A DNA stretch of 64,000 nucleotides from CAWCJL01 sp963795775 (GTDB lineage: Bacteria; Acidobacteriota; Terriglobia; Terriglobales; Acidobacteriaceae). Shown here piece by piece: positions 1 through 9,395 of the stretch. The DNA is taken from contig CAWCJL010000005.1 of NCBI GenBank assembly GCA_963795775.1, positions 806,001 through 870,000 of the forward strand, read 5' to 3'. The notes beneath the pieces are model-generated. The model did not search any database. It was given only the letters and a program-made list of their open reading frames with translations, and was not told the origin of the DNA. The stretch's first letter is position 1. Each line of letters begins with the position of its first letter. The translations under genes and the position numbers were made by a program.

Positions 1-2
1 AG

Positions 3-3000
3 AGCACGGCACTCACCATTTCGAGCCTGGCAACCGGTTCAGAGTTTGTGCAGACGGCGACCACATGCCCAACCGCTCCGGCCACCGTGGCCGCCAACGG
101 TACCTGCACGGTGACGCTGGCCTTCCGTCCGTTGGCCCAGGGCACCCGTTCGGATTCTCTGACCGTTACCGACGATGGCCCGAATAGCCCGCAAACCGCC
201 GCCCTGAGCGGAACCGGAAGCCTCGGGCCGGTGATCTTCTCGCCCACCTCGCTTGCCTTCCCGCAGACCGCCGCTGGCTCGAATAGCGCGGTCATGACGG
301 CGACGCTGAGCAATCCGCAATCCACTGCGGCCTCGATCAGCGGCTTTACCATCAACGGACCGTTTACCCAGACCAACAATTGCCCCAGCAGTTTGGCGCC
401 AAGTGCGTCCTGCACCGTCTCAGTGACCTTCTCGCCAGCCGCGGCCGGGAATCAGACCGGAACCGTCAACGTCAACCTGGGGAGCGCGGTCGAGCAGCTT
501 TATCTCTCCGGGACAGCCACGGCCGGCAGCACCGGTGGGGTTACCTTCACGCCCGCTACGTACAACTTCGGCACGGTCGCTCCCGGTTCCAGGAGCACCG
601 CGCACACCTTCACCCTCACGAACGGGCTGCAGTCTGCGGTCACCATCTCGTCAGTGACCTCCTCCACGGCCGACTTCACGCCGAGCAGCAGTTGTGGATC
701 GAGCCTGGCGGCCGGTGCGAGCTGCAATATTGCCGTGACCTTCGCACCTGCTACCTCGGGAGCGAAGTCAGCTACACTGTCCGTGGTGGCGAGCGATGGC
801 GGGAGCCCGCACACCGCGGCCCTTAGCGGCACTGGCGGCACGACCTCGACGGGCGGCGTCACGCTTTCGCCCAAGCAGTACAACTTCGGCAATCAAATTG
901 TGGGCGCCACTGCAACCTCTACCCCCATTTCTCTGGCCAATGGCCAGTCCACCGCGCTCACCATCAGCAGCATCCAGATCGCGGCCCCTTTCGCGCAGAC
1001 CAACAACTGCGGTACTTCGCTGGCCGCCGGCGCAAGCTGCACAATCACGCTGACTTACAAGCCAACCGCGGCTGCGTACAGCACCGGTACCCTGACCATC
1101 ACCGACAACGCGAGCAGCAGCCCGCAAAGCATCCCGGTGACCGGAAATGGGATCGTCGCCGTAGGCATCGTGCCAAAGATTCCGGTCTACTTCTCCAACC
1201 AACTCGTCAACCACACCAGTACGCCGCAGACAGTGACGGTGACCAATAACCAATCCGTCACCCTCAACATCAGTTCGATTACCAGCACGCCCAGCTTCCC
1301 GGTTTCCGGCAACTGCGTGGGGGCGATTGCTCCCAACGCGAGCTGCACCATCAACGTGGCTTTCGATCCGCAGGCCGCCACCACCTACCAATCGACCGTG
1401 ACCATCAACGACGATGCTCCCGGCAGTCCGCAGACCTTTGGCGTCCAGGGCACGGGGATTCCCAATACGGTCGTGGTGAACGTGGGACCGTACAAGCCCT
1501 GTATCCTGCCCTCTTCTACCGTGCAGTACACGGCAACGGTGGTGAACAGCACCAATACCGCCGTGAAATGGTATGTCGATAGCAGCTATGGCGGCTCAAC
1601 CGGGGGCGGCACCATCACCCAGAACGGTCTCTATACGGCTCCGGCAACCACTGGCAGCCATACCATTCGCGCAGTTAGCCAGGCCGTTCCGAGTGCGAGT
1701 GGCACCAGTCCGACGACCATCACCAGCACGCCAGCCGTGAATATCTATCCCTACACGGCGTCGATTCTGCCCTCGGGTCAGCAGACCTTCCAGGCGCAGA
1801 TCTGTGGCGTTCCCCAGAGCGGCTCTTTGACCTACACGGTGGACGGGATCGCCGGCGGCAATGCAACCGTGGGCACGGTCACCAGCGACGGCGTGTACAC
1901 CGCGCCGACCAAGCCGGGCAAGCACTACGTCAAGGTTACGGATACGGCCGTGAACTCGAGCAGCACCGCAGTTGCGACGGTCTACTCGAACGTGGCCGTG
2001 GACTTCGGGTCGCGCACCAACACCACGTACCCGGTGCCTGCGGACGCCTTCGGCTCGGGGCGCGTCGAGACGCTGCAGACCCAGTCCGACATGTCGATGA
2101 TCAAGGCAGCCGGGATTACGGTTTCCCGGACCTATGCACAAATTCCCGTTACGTATGCGACCCAGACGCCCAACTGGAAGGTGGTCGACGGCTACATTTC
2201 GGCGCTGCAGACCGCGGGTATCCGACCCATCCTCCAGATTGCGTTCACGCCGCCGTGGCTGCAACCCAATCCCAACCCCTGCGGTGCAGGGAACTACTCG
2301 GTGCCACCGACGGACCTGAATGCCTGGGCCCAGATCGCCGCGTCCTACGTCGCGCACATGGACAGCAAGTTCCCTGGTTTCGTGCAGGATTACGAGATCT
2401 GGAACGAGCCCGACGCGGGTAGTTTATGCACCAGTCAGAACCATCTGCAGACGTACATCGGGATCTATGCTGCAGCCGCCCCCGCAATGAAAAAGCAGGC
2501 CGCGGCCGACGGGGTCTCTATCCGTATCGGAGGCCCGGCGCTGGCCAGCGCTACGGCTACGAACTGGCTTACCACCCTGCTATCGAATTCCAGCACCGCG
2601 CCGTATGTGGACTTCGTCAGCTATCACCAGTACCTGTTCGGCCAGCAGAATCTGAACGTCTCCTGGGATAGTTACACCGGGAGTAGCTCGATGTACCAGA
2701 GAACGCAGGACCCGGCCCTGGGCGCGGTTGCGTACTACAACAAGGTTGCGAACTGGGTGAAGGCAGGGCAGCAGCCACTGGGTGCGAAGACGCCGATCTA
2801 CATCGACGAGTTCAACACCAACTGGGCCTTCTTCGCGGATTGCTGCCGCAATGATGCGACCTATGCCCCGGTGTGGAATGCGCTCTATATCAGCGATCTT
2901 CTGAACACTGTGTACAGCGGAACGCCTGCGGTCCCCAGCAAACTTGTATACTTTGCTACCAACGCGTACCCCTACTTCTGCCTGCTGGGCACGCAGGATG

Positions 3001-3410
3001 CGAATATGGACTGCCAGTATTCGATCGGCGCCACGGGGCAGACCTATCCCCAGTACTACACCTTCCAGCTACTTGCCTCAACGAACTACCTGGGCCTGCA
3101 GAAGGGCGGATACCTGGCGCCCTCGGTGACGCCTCCGGCCGGCGGTGGTGGACTGGTGGTGAGTGCGTTCTACAACGATAGCCAGGACGCGATTCTGATC
3201 ACCAACCCCACCGGGACCGACTACGCTCAGGTGCAGGTCAGCCTTCAGAACACAGGGTACTCGGCGCCGCAGGCCACTCTGTATCAAATCGTAAACGGCA
3301 GCTCCATCAACTCGTCTTCGCTCGCACTCACTCCGCAGGGATCGAACTTCACAGCAAATATCGCCGTCCCGCGGTACTCGGTTCAGGCGATCTCGCTCAA
3401 AGGACAATAA
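3..3410 (+). CDS. Secreted choice-of-anchor-D / clan-A glycoside hydrolase protein, 5' end outside window
   Basis: The reading frame is open from the left edge, so the gene starts upstream; a GTG at 48 is only an internal codon. The first roughly 480 residues are tandem beta-sandwich units of about 100 residues, each with the pattern NC..SLAAGASC.I.VTF.P and ending in AALSGTG or similar, typical of choice-of-anchor D (ASH/HYDIN-like) domains. Two Ig-like stretches follow. From about nt 1990 a TIM-barrel glycosidase begins: WNEPD at nt 2400-2414 supplies the likely acid/base Glu and IDEFN near 2802-2816 the likely nucleophile, as in clan GH-A enzymes such as GH39. A small C-terminal beta domain ends the protein. 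The likely role is a secreted or surface polysaccharide hydrolase; the substrate cannot be read from the sequence. A strong terminator follows at 3435. Confidence 0.85.
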   Translation, partial: STALTISSLATGSEFVQTATTCPTAPATVAANGTCTVTLAFRPLAQGTRSDSLTVTDDGPNSPQTAALSGTGSLGPVIFSPTSLAFPQTAAGSNSAVMTATLSNPQSTAASISGFTINGPFTQTNNCPSSLAPSASCTVSVTFSPAAAGNQTGTVNVNLGSAVEQLYLSGTATAGSTGGVTFTPATYNFGTVAPGSRSTAHTFTLTNGLQSAVTISSVTSSTADFTPSSSCGSSLAAGASCNIAVTFAPATSGAKSATLSVVASDGGSPHTAALSGTGGTTSTGGVTLSPKQYNFGNQIVGATATSTPISLANGQSTALTISSIQIAAPFAQTNNCGTSLAAGASCTITLTYKPTAAAYSTGTLTITDNASSSPQSIPVTGNGIVAVGIVPKIPVYFSNQLVNHTSTPQTVTVTNNQSVTLNISSITSTPSFPVSGNCVGAIAPNASCTINVAFDPQAATTYQSTVTINDDAPGSPQTFGVQGTGIPNTVVVNVGPYKPCILPSSTVQYTATVVNSTNTAVKWYVDSSYGGSTGGGTITQNGLYTAPATTGSHTIRAVSQAVPSASGTSPTTITSTPAVNIYPYTASILPSGQQTFQAQICGVPQSGSLTYTVDGIAGGNATVGTVTSDGVYTAPTKPGKHYVKVTDTAVNSSSTAVATVYSNVAVDFGSRTNTTYPVPADAFGSGRVETLQTQSDMSMIKAAGITVSRTYAQIPVTYATQTPNWKVVDGYISALQTAGIRPILQIAFTPPWLQPNPNPCGAGNYSVPPTDLNAWAQIAASYVAHMDSKFPGFVQDYEIWNEPDAGSLCTSQNHLQTYIGIYAAAAPAMKKQAAADGVSIRIGGPALASATATNWLTTLLSNSSTAPYVDFVSYHQYLFGQQNLNVSWDSYTGSSSMYQRTQDPALGAVAYYNKVANWVKAGQQPLGAKTPIYIDEFNTNWAFFADCCRNDATYAPVWNALYISDLLNTVYSGTPAVPSKLVYFATNAYPYFCLLGTQDANMDCQYSIGATGQTYPQYYTFQLLASTNYLGLQKGGYLAPSVTPPAGGGGLVVSAFYNDSQDAILITNPTGTDYAQVQVSLQNTGYSAPQATLYQIVNGSSINSSSLALTPQGSNFTANIAVPRYSVQAISLKGQ

Positions 3411-3434
3411 CCCTCCGAACTCCAACCGCAATCG

Positions 3435-3469
3435 ACGCTGGCGGATTCCTCCGCCAGCGTTTCTCTTTG
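3435..3469 (+). terminator. Rho-independent terminator
   Basis: A perfect 11-bp stem (ACGCTGGCGGA / TCCGCCAGCGT) with a 4-nt loop is followed by TTCTCTTT. It lies 25 nt after the stop of the large glycosidase gene and separates it from the exopolysaccharide locus. Confidence 0.8.
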
Positions 3470-3641
3470 CCTGCCCAATTCCGTCCGAAAAAGAAACGGG
3501 GATAGCTCTCCGGCAGCTAAGCGCTCAAGAACTTCCCGCTTCTGCCGATATCTCTGCTGAAGCAGAGATTTTGTTCTTCCTCTCATCGGCTGTTCATGCA
3601 TTCCCGCGTTTGCTTCCGGTACGGTTCCATTACGAGACGCA

Positions 3642-3737
3642 ATGACATTACCGTCCACTACAACTTCCGAGCCGTTCGCCGAAACGCAGGCGGCTGACAC
3701 ACTGGATCCAGAAACGCAGGATTGGAGCGCCTTATGA
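3642..3737 (+). CDS. Possible 31-residue leader ORF
   Basis: ATG at 3642 opens a 31-codon frame rich in Thr, Glu and Ala (MTLPSTTTSEPF...) that ends TTATGA, so its TGA overlaps the ATG of the next small ORF by four bases (ATGA). This is a classical translational-coupling arrangement. No convincing ribosome-binding site precedes it, and I recognise no family. It may be chance, or the 5' part of the following broken gene. Confidence 0.25.
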   Translation: MTLPSTTTSEPFAETQAADTLDPETQDWSAL

Positions 3738-3959
3738 GTACTTCCGTCCCAGGAAACCTGATTAGTCTGCCCGTCCCTTCGCTGGAAGGTATCGCCGATC
3801 CCGCAGAAACAGATAGCCAGGATCGGGACCTTCCCGCAGCACGACACCTCTGCTCCAGCCCTTGCGCCCTTTCGCGCCGTGATGTTGGCCGCGGTGGCCG
3901 GAGCGCTGCTCTGGGTCCTACTGTTCAAAGTCGCGGCATTCGCCCTGCACCTGTTCTGA
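3734..3959 (+). pseudogene. Small protein with C-terminal membrane segment, apparent +1 frameshift
   Basis: ATG at 3734 has GGAG six bases upstream. The frame encodes an acidic N-terminus (MSTSVPGNLISLPVPSLEG...), then coding character moves to the next frame at the CCC at 3833-3835. Removing one C joins DLPQHDTSAPALAPFR to a hydrophobic helix (VMLAAVAGALLWVLLFKVAAF; two pieces) ending ALHLF-stop at 3959. The repaired product is about 75 residues: a soluble head plus one C-terminal transmembrane helix. GC-rich third positions switch frame at the same place, which supports one original gene. It sits directly upstream of the exopolysaccharide genes. No family is recognised; as read the product would be a soluble 99-residue peptide without the membrane helix. 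Confidence 0.4.
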
Positions 3960-4509
3960 CCTTTGCTACCATCGCGCGGGCTGCAAGTGCGAATCTCTGG
4001 GATCATTCGGCGAGGGCCCGATCGGGCGCGTAGCGTACATGCACTCGTAGCGATGCTCGATTCCTTGCTTCGGTCTTCTGAACGCTTTCCCGCCTATCCA
4101 TCTTCTGCGCCTGCGAAACCGTTTTTGCGTCAGGCTGCTGGCCGTCCGCTTGAGCAGGCACAATGGTAACAATCCGGCTGGTACCCGCAGCGCTCTTTCT
4201 TCGCCTTGTATCGGCATTTCAGCGGCTTCGCCCGCTACAATTTGAACTGTGGTTGCGCTCTTACCCGGTCTGGAAAACTAGCGCAGATGGCTCATCTCTC
4301 TTTTGGCCTTGGGGGCGCGGAAAACAGGTTTGACCCGTACAGACGTACGCAGTTGAGAAGACCTTGTATTTTGCTGCACAGCCCTTCAGGAGGCCTATTT
4401 TCTTGACCGGCGTTAAGTTGCACGACTACCATGGAATCTCCCTTTTCACATCGGATGGACCGGTCTGTCGGCTGCCCGATCCGCACATTTGCTAGGAGTT
4501 CACAGAAAT
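3960..4509. other. Non-coding stretch upstream of the exopolysaccharide genes
   Basis: No ORF here has a plausible start and coding pattern. The stretch ends with GCTAGGAG at 4491-4498, eleven bases before the ATG at 4510 of the Wzc-like gene. Its length suggests a regulatory leader, but I see no recognisable riboswitch or operator. Confidence 0.4.
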
Positions 4510-6856
4510 ATGTCTGCCCCCATTCTTCCTGAAAGAGGCGCACTCGCCCGTTATTCGCCTGCATCGCTCCCTGACTCCTACATGGCGCCTATGGGACAGC
4601 TCCCGGCCGATGATGAGTCGCTCAAGGGGATTCTGCGCGTTCTGCGCAAGCGCAAGTATTTCGTAGGATTGTGCACGCTCGGTGGCGTCATTCTCGCCAT
4701 CCTGGTCTGCGTGCTGATGACACCGCAGTACAAAGGCACGGCAACCATCGAGGTGGGAAAGGGCGCCGGCACCGATTCGAACTTGCTACACGATGTGGTC
4801 GCTTCGGGTGGTGGGGCAGACGAGTTGAAAGTGGACTTGACCACGCACATGGAAGTGCTGCAGAGCAACAACATTGCACTCGCGGTCATCCGCGACCTGC
4901 ACCTGCAGCAGCACCGCCCATTCGCGTGGAAGCCCAGCCTGATCGGTTTCTTCAGCGGTGAGAATGCACGGATTCGCGCGGAACAGGGATTGCCCCTGGA
5001 CAAGGCGCCCGCAACACGTGAGCGCCTGCTCAAAATTTTTTCAAAGAAGCTCAAGGTGAAGAACACGCCTGATACTCGGCTGCTCACCGTGAGCTTCATG
5101 AACCCCGATCCGCAGCTGGCGGCCGATGTCGCCAATGATGTCGTGAACCAGTACATCTACTACGAGTCCCACTCTCAATCGACCGGCCCGGCTTCCAAGT
5201 GGCTCAGCGCACAACTGGATGAACTGAAACAGAAGTTCCTTGCCTCGCAAGAGCAATTGGCCGAGTTCGAGCGGAAGAACGGCCTCACCAACGTACTGCT
5301 CAGCTCCACTGGACAGAGCGGCGGCTCAGGATGCGAGCACACACATCCCGGTTCTCGACAAGCTCGACACCCTGAACCAGGAGCTCACCGCCGCTGAATC
5401 GAATCGCCTGGCGAAAGAGGCAATTTATCGCCTAACGCAGACACAGAATCCGGAGGTCGTGGTAGGGCTCGGAAACAGCAGCCTGCCCGGTCTGGCCACC
5501 TCCTCCGTGGTCTCCCAGGGCAGTGGCCTGGATATGCTGCAATCGCTTCGCCAACAGCAGGCGGCGCTCAACCTGCAATATGCAGATCTGGTGACCAAGG
5601 ACGGGCCCAAAAATCCCCACGTGATCGAGATCAAGAATCAGCAGGCCGCCTTGCAGCAGCAGATTGGGGAAGAGCTCCAGCGCATCAATACGCGCGCCAA
5701 GAACGACTTTCTTCTCGCTCGGCAGAACGAGGCTGATCTTAAACAGGCGTTCACGCGCCAGCAGGAAGACGCGAGCCGGCTAAACGATAGCGCGGTCCGT
5801 CTCCAGGTGCTGACCGAAGAGGCTGCATCGAGCCGGCAGTTGTACGAAGGGCTCTACGGCAAGCTCCAGGAAGCGAGCGTACAAGCCGGTATCCACGCCG
5901 CGAACATCGGGATTGCCGACCCGGCCCGCACCTCCACCGAGCGCTATCCCCCGCCGCCCATCACGGTTGCCATCGGCCTCGCTGCGGGTCTGCTTTTCGG
6001 TGTTTCTTCGGCATTCATTCGCGAGCACCTCGACGACACCGTGCAGACACATCTGCAGGTCGGGCCTGGGGTGCAGCTCCCCGTCCTGGCCAGCATCCCG
6101 GCGCATCGGGAATTGCATTCGGAATCCTCAAACCGCCTTACGGGCTCCGCGCGGTCCGGGGAGGAGAGTCTGCTGGTCACCCAGCCCGGCTCCCCAACGG
6201 CGGAAGCCTACCGGACGCTGCGGACCTCGATCCTTCTGTCCTCGCCGGGTGCCCCATTGCACACCGTCCTGGTCTCGAGCCCGCTGGTCGGGGAAGGGAA
6301 AACGTCGGTCGCCTACAACACAGCTATCGCGTTTGCTCACGTGGGTCGGCGGGTTCTGCTGCTCGATGCGGACATGCGCCATCCACGTCTTCACGACCTG
6401 TTTGGGGTCGCGAAGTCGCCGGGACTTAGCGAGGCGCTTTCGAGCGGTCAGCCGGTCGAACCGGCCATCCGGCCGCACGCAAGCGTGCCCAACCTTTGGC
6501 TTCTTCCCGCAGGCAGCAAGCCGGCCATGCCATCGGAACTCCTCGGGTCGGCCCGCTTTGACGGCCTCTTGCAGGCACTCAAAGGGAAGTACGACCTGAT
6601 CATCATCGACAGTGCGCCGCTGCTGCTGGTTTCCGATGCCACCGTGCTGGCGGGAACGGTCGATGCCACACTCTGCGTCATTCGTGCCGGCGTGACTACC
6701 AAGACGGCGGTTGAGCGCGTCGCGCAGATGCTGGAGCGCAGCGGAAGTTATGCCACCGGCCTGGTGCTCAATGGTGTGAACACCAACTCGGTCGATTTCT
6801 ATCATGCATACGGCTACAAGGGGGGAGCGAAATACTATGAGGAGACCTATGCTTAA
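4510..6856 (+). pseudogene. Wzc-like polysaccharide co-polymerase / bacterial tyrosine kinase, single frameshift
   Basis: The first part (4510 to about 5320) carries a Wzz domain: cytoplasmic start, a membrane helix (VGLCTLGGVILAILVCVLM) and a periplasmic region running into coiled coil. An extra base near 5319-5324 (GCGGCGGCTC) ends this frame at 5397. The protein resumes one frame over with AQDASTHIPVLDKL, further coiled coil, the second membrane helix (ITVAIGLAAGLLFGVSSAF), then the BY-kinase domain: Walker A GEGKTS, A' LLLDADMR, Walker B LIIIDSAP. The C-terminal tail is a tyrosine cluster (YHAYGYKGGAKYYEETY), the autophosphorylation site of this family. Intact, it would be about 780 residues, a normal length. 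It controls chain length and export together with the Wza-like protein encoded next. The 3' part could perhaps still be made from an internal start. Confidence 0.85.
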
Positions 6857-7874
6857 TCCATCACAGCGGCGGGCATGCCTTCTCCTCTGTTCGGCAGCAC
6901 TAGTGGCTGGCTCCGCTTGGGCCCAGCAGTCTGGAGAAGCCGCCGTGCCCGGCTCCTCCTCCACCCTGCCGTTGTCTTCACCCGCGCAAAGGAGCACGCC
7001 GGGAAATAGCGGCACGACCCCTGGCACGCTGACGGCTGTGCCGGAGGACTTCTCCGATCTGAAGCTCGCGCCCGGCTTCCTGCTGGACGTGCAGGTCTAC
7101 GACGATCCGCAGCTTTCAACCCAGGTGCGTCTGGATAAGGAGGGCAACATCAGTATGCCCTTCATCGGGACGGTGCATCTGGAAGGCCAGACGGCCGCGG
7201 CCGCGCAGCAGACGATCCAGGATCGGCTGAAGCAGGCGGAGATTCTCACCAATCCGCAGGTCACCGTGAATGTGCAGCAGTACACCGCGTCCAATGTTAC
7301 GGTACTCGGTGAAGTGCAGGCGCCGGGCCGGCTGCAGTTGCTTGCTCCGCATCCGCTGCTCGACGTGCTCGGCATGGCGGGGGGGGAGACAAATCTCGCC
7401 GGCGACACCATCGAGATAAAGCATGCGGGAACCAGCGGCCCGGTTTCGTCCACCTACAAATACGCTCGTAACAGCACCGGCAACTCGATCCGGGATGTCA
7501 TGGTGAATCCGGGCGATACTGTGGTCGTGCAGCGCGCTGGGATTGTGTACGTCTTCGGCGCAGTGAACCGTCCGGGCGGCTATGTCATGCAGGAGGATGG
7601 TTCGCTGAACGTGGCGCAGGCCATCTCGCTCGCGTTGGGTACAACGCTGCAGGCCAAGGTCGGGGATATGCGTGTAGTTCGGCGTTCGCCCGATGGCCAA
7701 GTACGGGAGATTCCAGTCTCGTACAAGAACATCGCCGACGGCAAGGAGAAGCCGATTCAGCTCGAGGCCGAGGACATTGTCTACGTTCCGGTCAGCAAGG
7801 TGAAATCGATCTTCACCGCAGGCTCCACTATCATCGGGCAGACTGCCTCTGCATCCATCTATGCAGTCAAGTAG
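6837..7874 (+). CDS. Wza-like polysaccharide export outer-membrane protein
   Basis: The ATG at 6837 overlaps the 3' end of the Wzc-like gene and is preceded by GGGGGGAG, so the two are probably coupled. The product (345 aa) begins with a signal peptide (RRACLLLCSAALVAGSAWA, cleavage near AWA-QQ). A polysaccharide export domain follows (DVQVYDDPQLS..., VRLDKEGNISMPFIG) and then SLBB-type beta-grasp repeats (VTVLGEVQAPG and VYVFGAVNRPGGY). Proteins of this family form the periplasmic and outer-membrane channel that receives polymer from Wzc/Wzy. I see no lipobox Cys, so it may not be lipidated like E. coli Wza. Confidence 0.9.
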   Translation: MRRPMLNPSQRRACLLLCSAALVAGSAWAQQSGEAAVPGSSSTLPLSSPAQRSTPGNSGTTPGTLTAVPEDFSDLKLAPGFLLDVQVYDDPQLSTQVRLDKEGNISMPFIGTVHLEGQTAAAAQQTIQDRLKQAEILTNPQVTVNVQQYTASNVTVLGEVQAPGRLQLLAPHPLLDVLGMAGGETNLAGDTIEIKHAGTSGPVSSTYKYARNSTGNSIRDVMVNPGDTVVVQRAGIVYVFGAVNRPGGYVMQEDGSLNVAQAISLALGTTLQAKVGDMRVVRRSPDGQVREIPVSYKNIADGKEKPIQLEAEDIVYVPVSKVKSIFTAGSTIIGQTASASIYAVK

Positions 7875-9240
7875 GGCGCGCGCGTATCAGCCGGCGGGGG
7901 CGAGGTATAGCCCCTTCCTGCTGCCCTTTCGCAGTATTTATCCATGGGATTTAACGGCTTGGCGAACCGCGTTCCGCGTCGCTGGTCTGCCCGGATACGC
8001 GCTCTTGGCCCTCTTGCTCGGAGCCATTCTGCAGATTGCCGATACCAGCGGCACCGGCGCAGGGCACGCCAGCGCCGGCGCGATCCTCTATATCCGATTT
8101 CCGCTGAGCCTGGTCGCGCTCCTGCTTCTGCTCTTTCATCCGCGCATTGTCCGGGTTAAGCTCACCGATACCCGATTTCCTTTTCTTGCCTTCGGCATTC
8201 TTTTCTTTGTCTCCGTTTTGTGGTCGGAACAGCCCTTGGGGACTTTGGGCAAGTCCGTCGAGATCCTTTTAGCGAATCTGGTCTTTCTTGAAGTAAGCCG
8301 GGCGCCCGACGCACTGCGCCGCGTGGAAGCTCTGCGCCAGATCGCTTTGCTTACAGTTTCGCTAGTCTCTCTCTTCACCGTCCTTGGCTATGTGCTGCAC
8401 CTCAGCGGATTTGTGCAACAGCGGCCGGGGCTGTTCACCAGCACCACAGCACAGTCCCCATTTCTGTCTGGCAACGGTCTCGGTTACATCGCGAGTGCGC
8501 TCGTGCTGGTTCTGCTGGCCGAATGGCAAGCAGGACGCCTGCGAACCGGCGCAGTTGTACCCCAGCTCGGGTTCGCCTTTGCCATCTTCTCGCTTTCAGC
8601 CAGCCGCACGTCGTTCGGCATCCTGGCGCTTACCGTCCTGGTGCTCGTTTACCGTCGCTCGAAGGTGTTTGCGGTACTCTCCTTCATCGTGCTTAGCTCG
8701 GCCCTGATTGCGCTCAAACAGCTCGTTCTGAACGACCTTCAAGGGCACCAGCCGGCCAGTGATTTCCAGACACTGAGTGGCCGTACGGTTGTCTGGGCCG
8801 CGGCCCTGCGCCAGTTCGGCGAGCATCCGATCTTCGGCGCCGGCGGAGGGATTGGCGGCAAGACGGTCATCGCGCGTATCGGCAATATGTACCTGGAGCA
8901 GATGAGTTCGCTTCACAATGGTTTTCTGGAGGCGCTCACCGGTCTCGGGGTAGTCGGCTTCCTGCTCGGTCTGTACATGCTGGTGCAGGTCACGTGGAGA
9001 ACCTGGCCCGCATGGCGTGCAAACCCGCAGTATTCTGGTACCTACGTGCTCATCATCCACGCTTGGATTACCACGATCATGTCCACGGGCGTACTCGGAT
9101 GGATGGGATACGAAATGGCATTCTTTCTCTGCATCGTCAACAATATTGACCTGGTGCGAAGGGAATCGGCGCGTTTTCGGCCCAGGCCCGCTGCGCGCTC
9201 TGTGCATCCCAGCCCCGCTCTCACCGTGGGAGCCGACTAG
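7861..9240 (+). CDS. O-antigen ligase / Wzy-type polysaccharide polymerase
   Basis: The ATG at 7861 overlaps the stop of the export gene by 14 bases. The product (459 aa) is highly hydrophobic, with about 10-12 membrane segments, and has the Wzy_C/O-antigen ligase hallmark region: an SASRTSFG segment before a helix, then a large periplasmic loop with GAGGGIGG and SLHNGFLEALTGLG, whose HNxFLE pattern is characteristic. It probably polymerises the repeat units of the exopolysaccharide at the periplasmic face of the inner membrane. Specificity cannot be read from sequence. It is tightly linked to wzc- and wza-like genes and followed 155 bases later by the flippase. Confidence 0.85.
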   Translation: MQSSRARAYQPAGARYSPFLLPFRSIYPWDLTAWRTAFRVAGLPGYALLALLLGAILQIADTSGTGAGHASAGAILYIRFPLSLVALLLLLFHPRIVRVKLTDTRFPFLAFGILFFVSVLWSEQPLGTLGKSVEILLANLVFLEVSRAPDALRRVEALRQIALLTVSLVSLFTVLGYVLHLSGFVQQRPGLFTSTTAQSPFLSGNGLGYIASALVLVLLAEWQAGRLRTGAVVPQLGFAFAIFSLSASRTSFGILALTVLVLVYRRSKVFAVLSFIVLSSALIALKQLVLNDLQGHQPASDFQTLSGRTVVWAAALRQFGEHPIFGAGGGIGGKTVIARIGNMYLEQMSSLHNGFLEALTGLGVVGFLLGLYMLVQVTWRTWPAWRANPQYSGTYVLIIHAWITTIMSTGVLGWMGYEMAFFLCIVNNIDLVRRESARFRPRPAARSVHPSPALTVGAD

Positions 9241-9395
9241 CGAGCGCCGTGGCGTCCTGCGTACCTGTTCGCTCGTCAGGCGTTCACTGGGACCAGTACC
9301 CGCGAAATTAGTCCTCTCGAGGTGAATGGGCGCGGTTCACCTCAGGTGCCCGAACCTGAGACAACGCGCCCCGCGCTCAATGCCGATTCTGTTCA

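Noticed and set aside
3383..4006. A 207-codon minus-strand frame over the small membrane ORF
   Set aside because: Low-complexity, no family, no ribosome site; the plus-strand membrane helix is more convincing.
5319..5397. Programmed +1 frameshifting in the Wzc-like gene
   Set aside because: No known slippery codon or stop at the shift site, and the other shifts share no motif with it.
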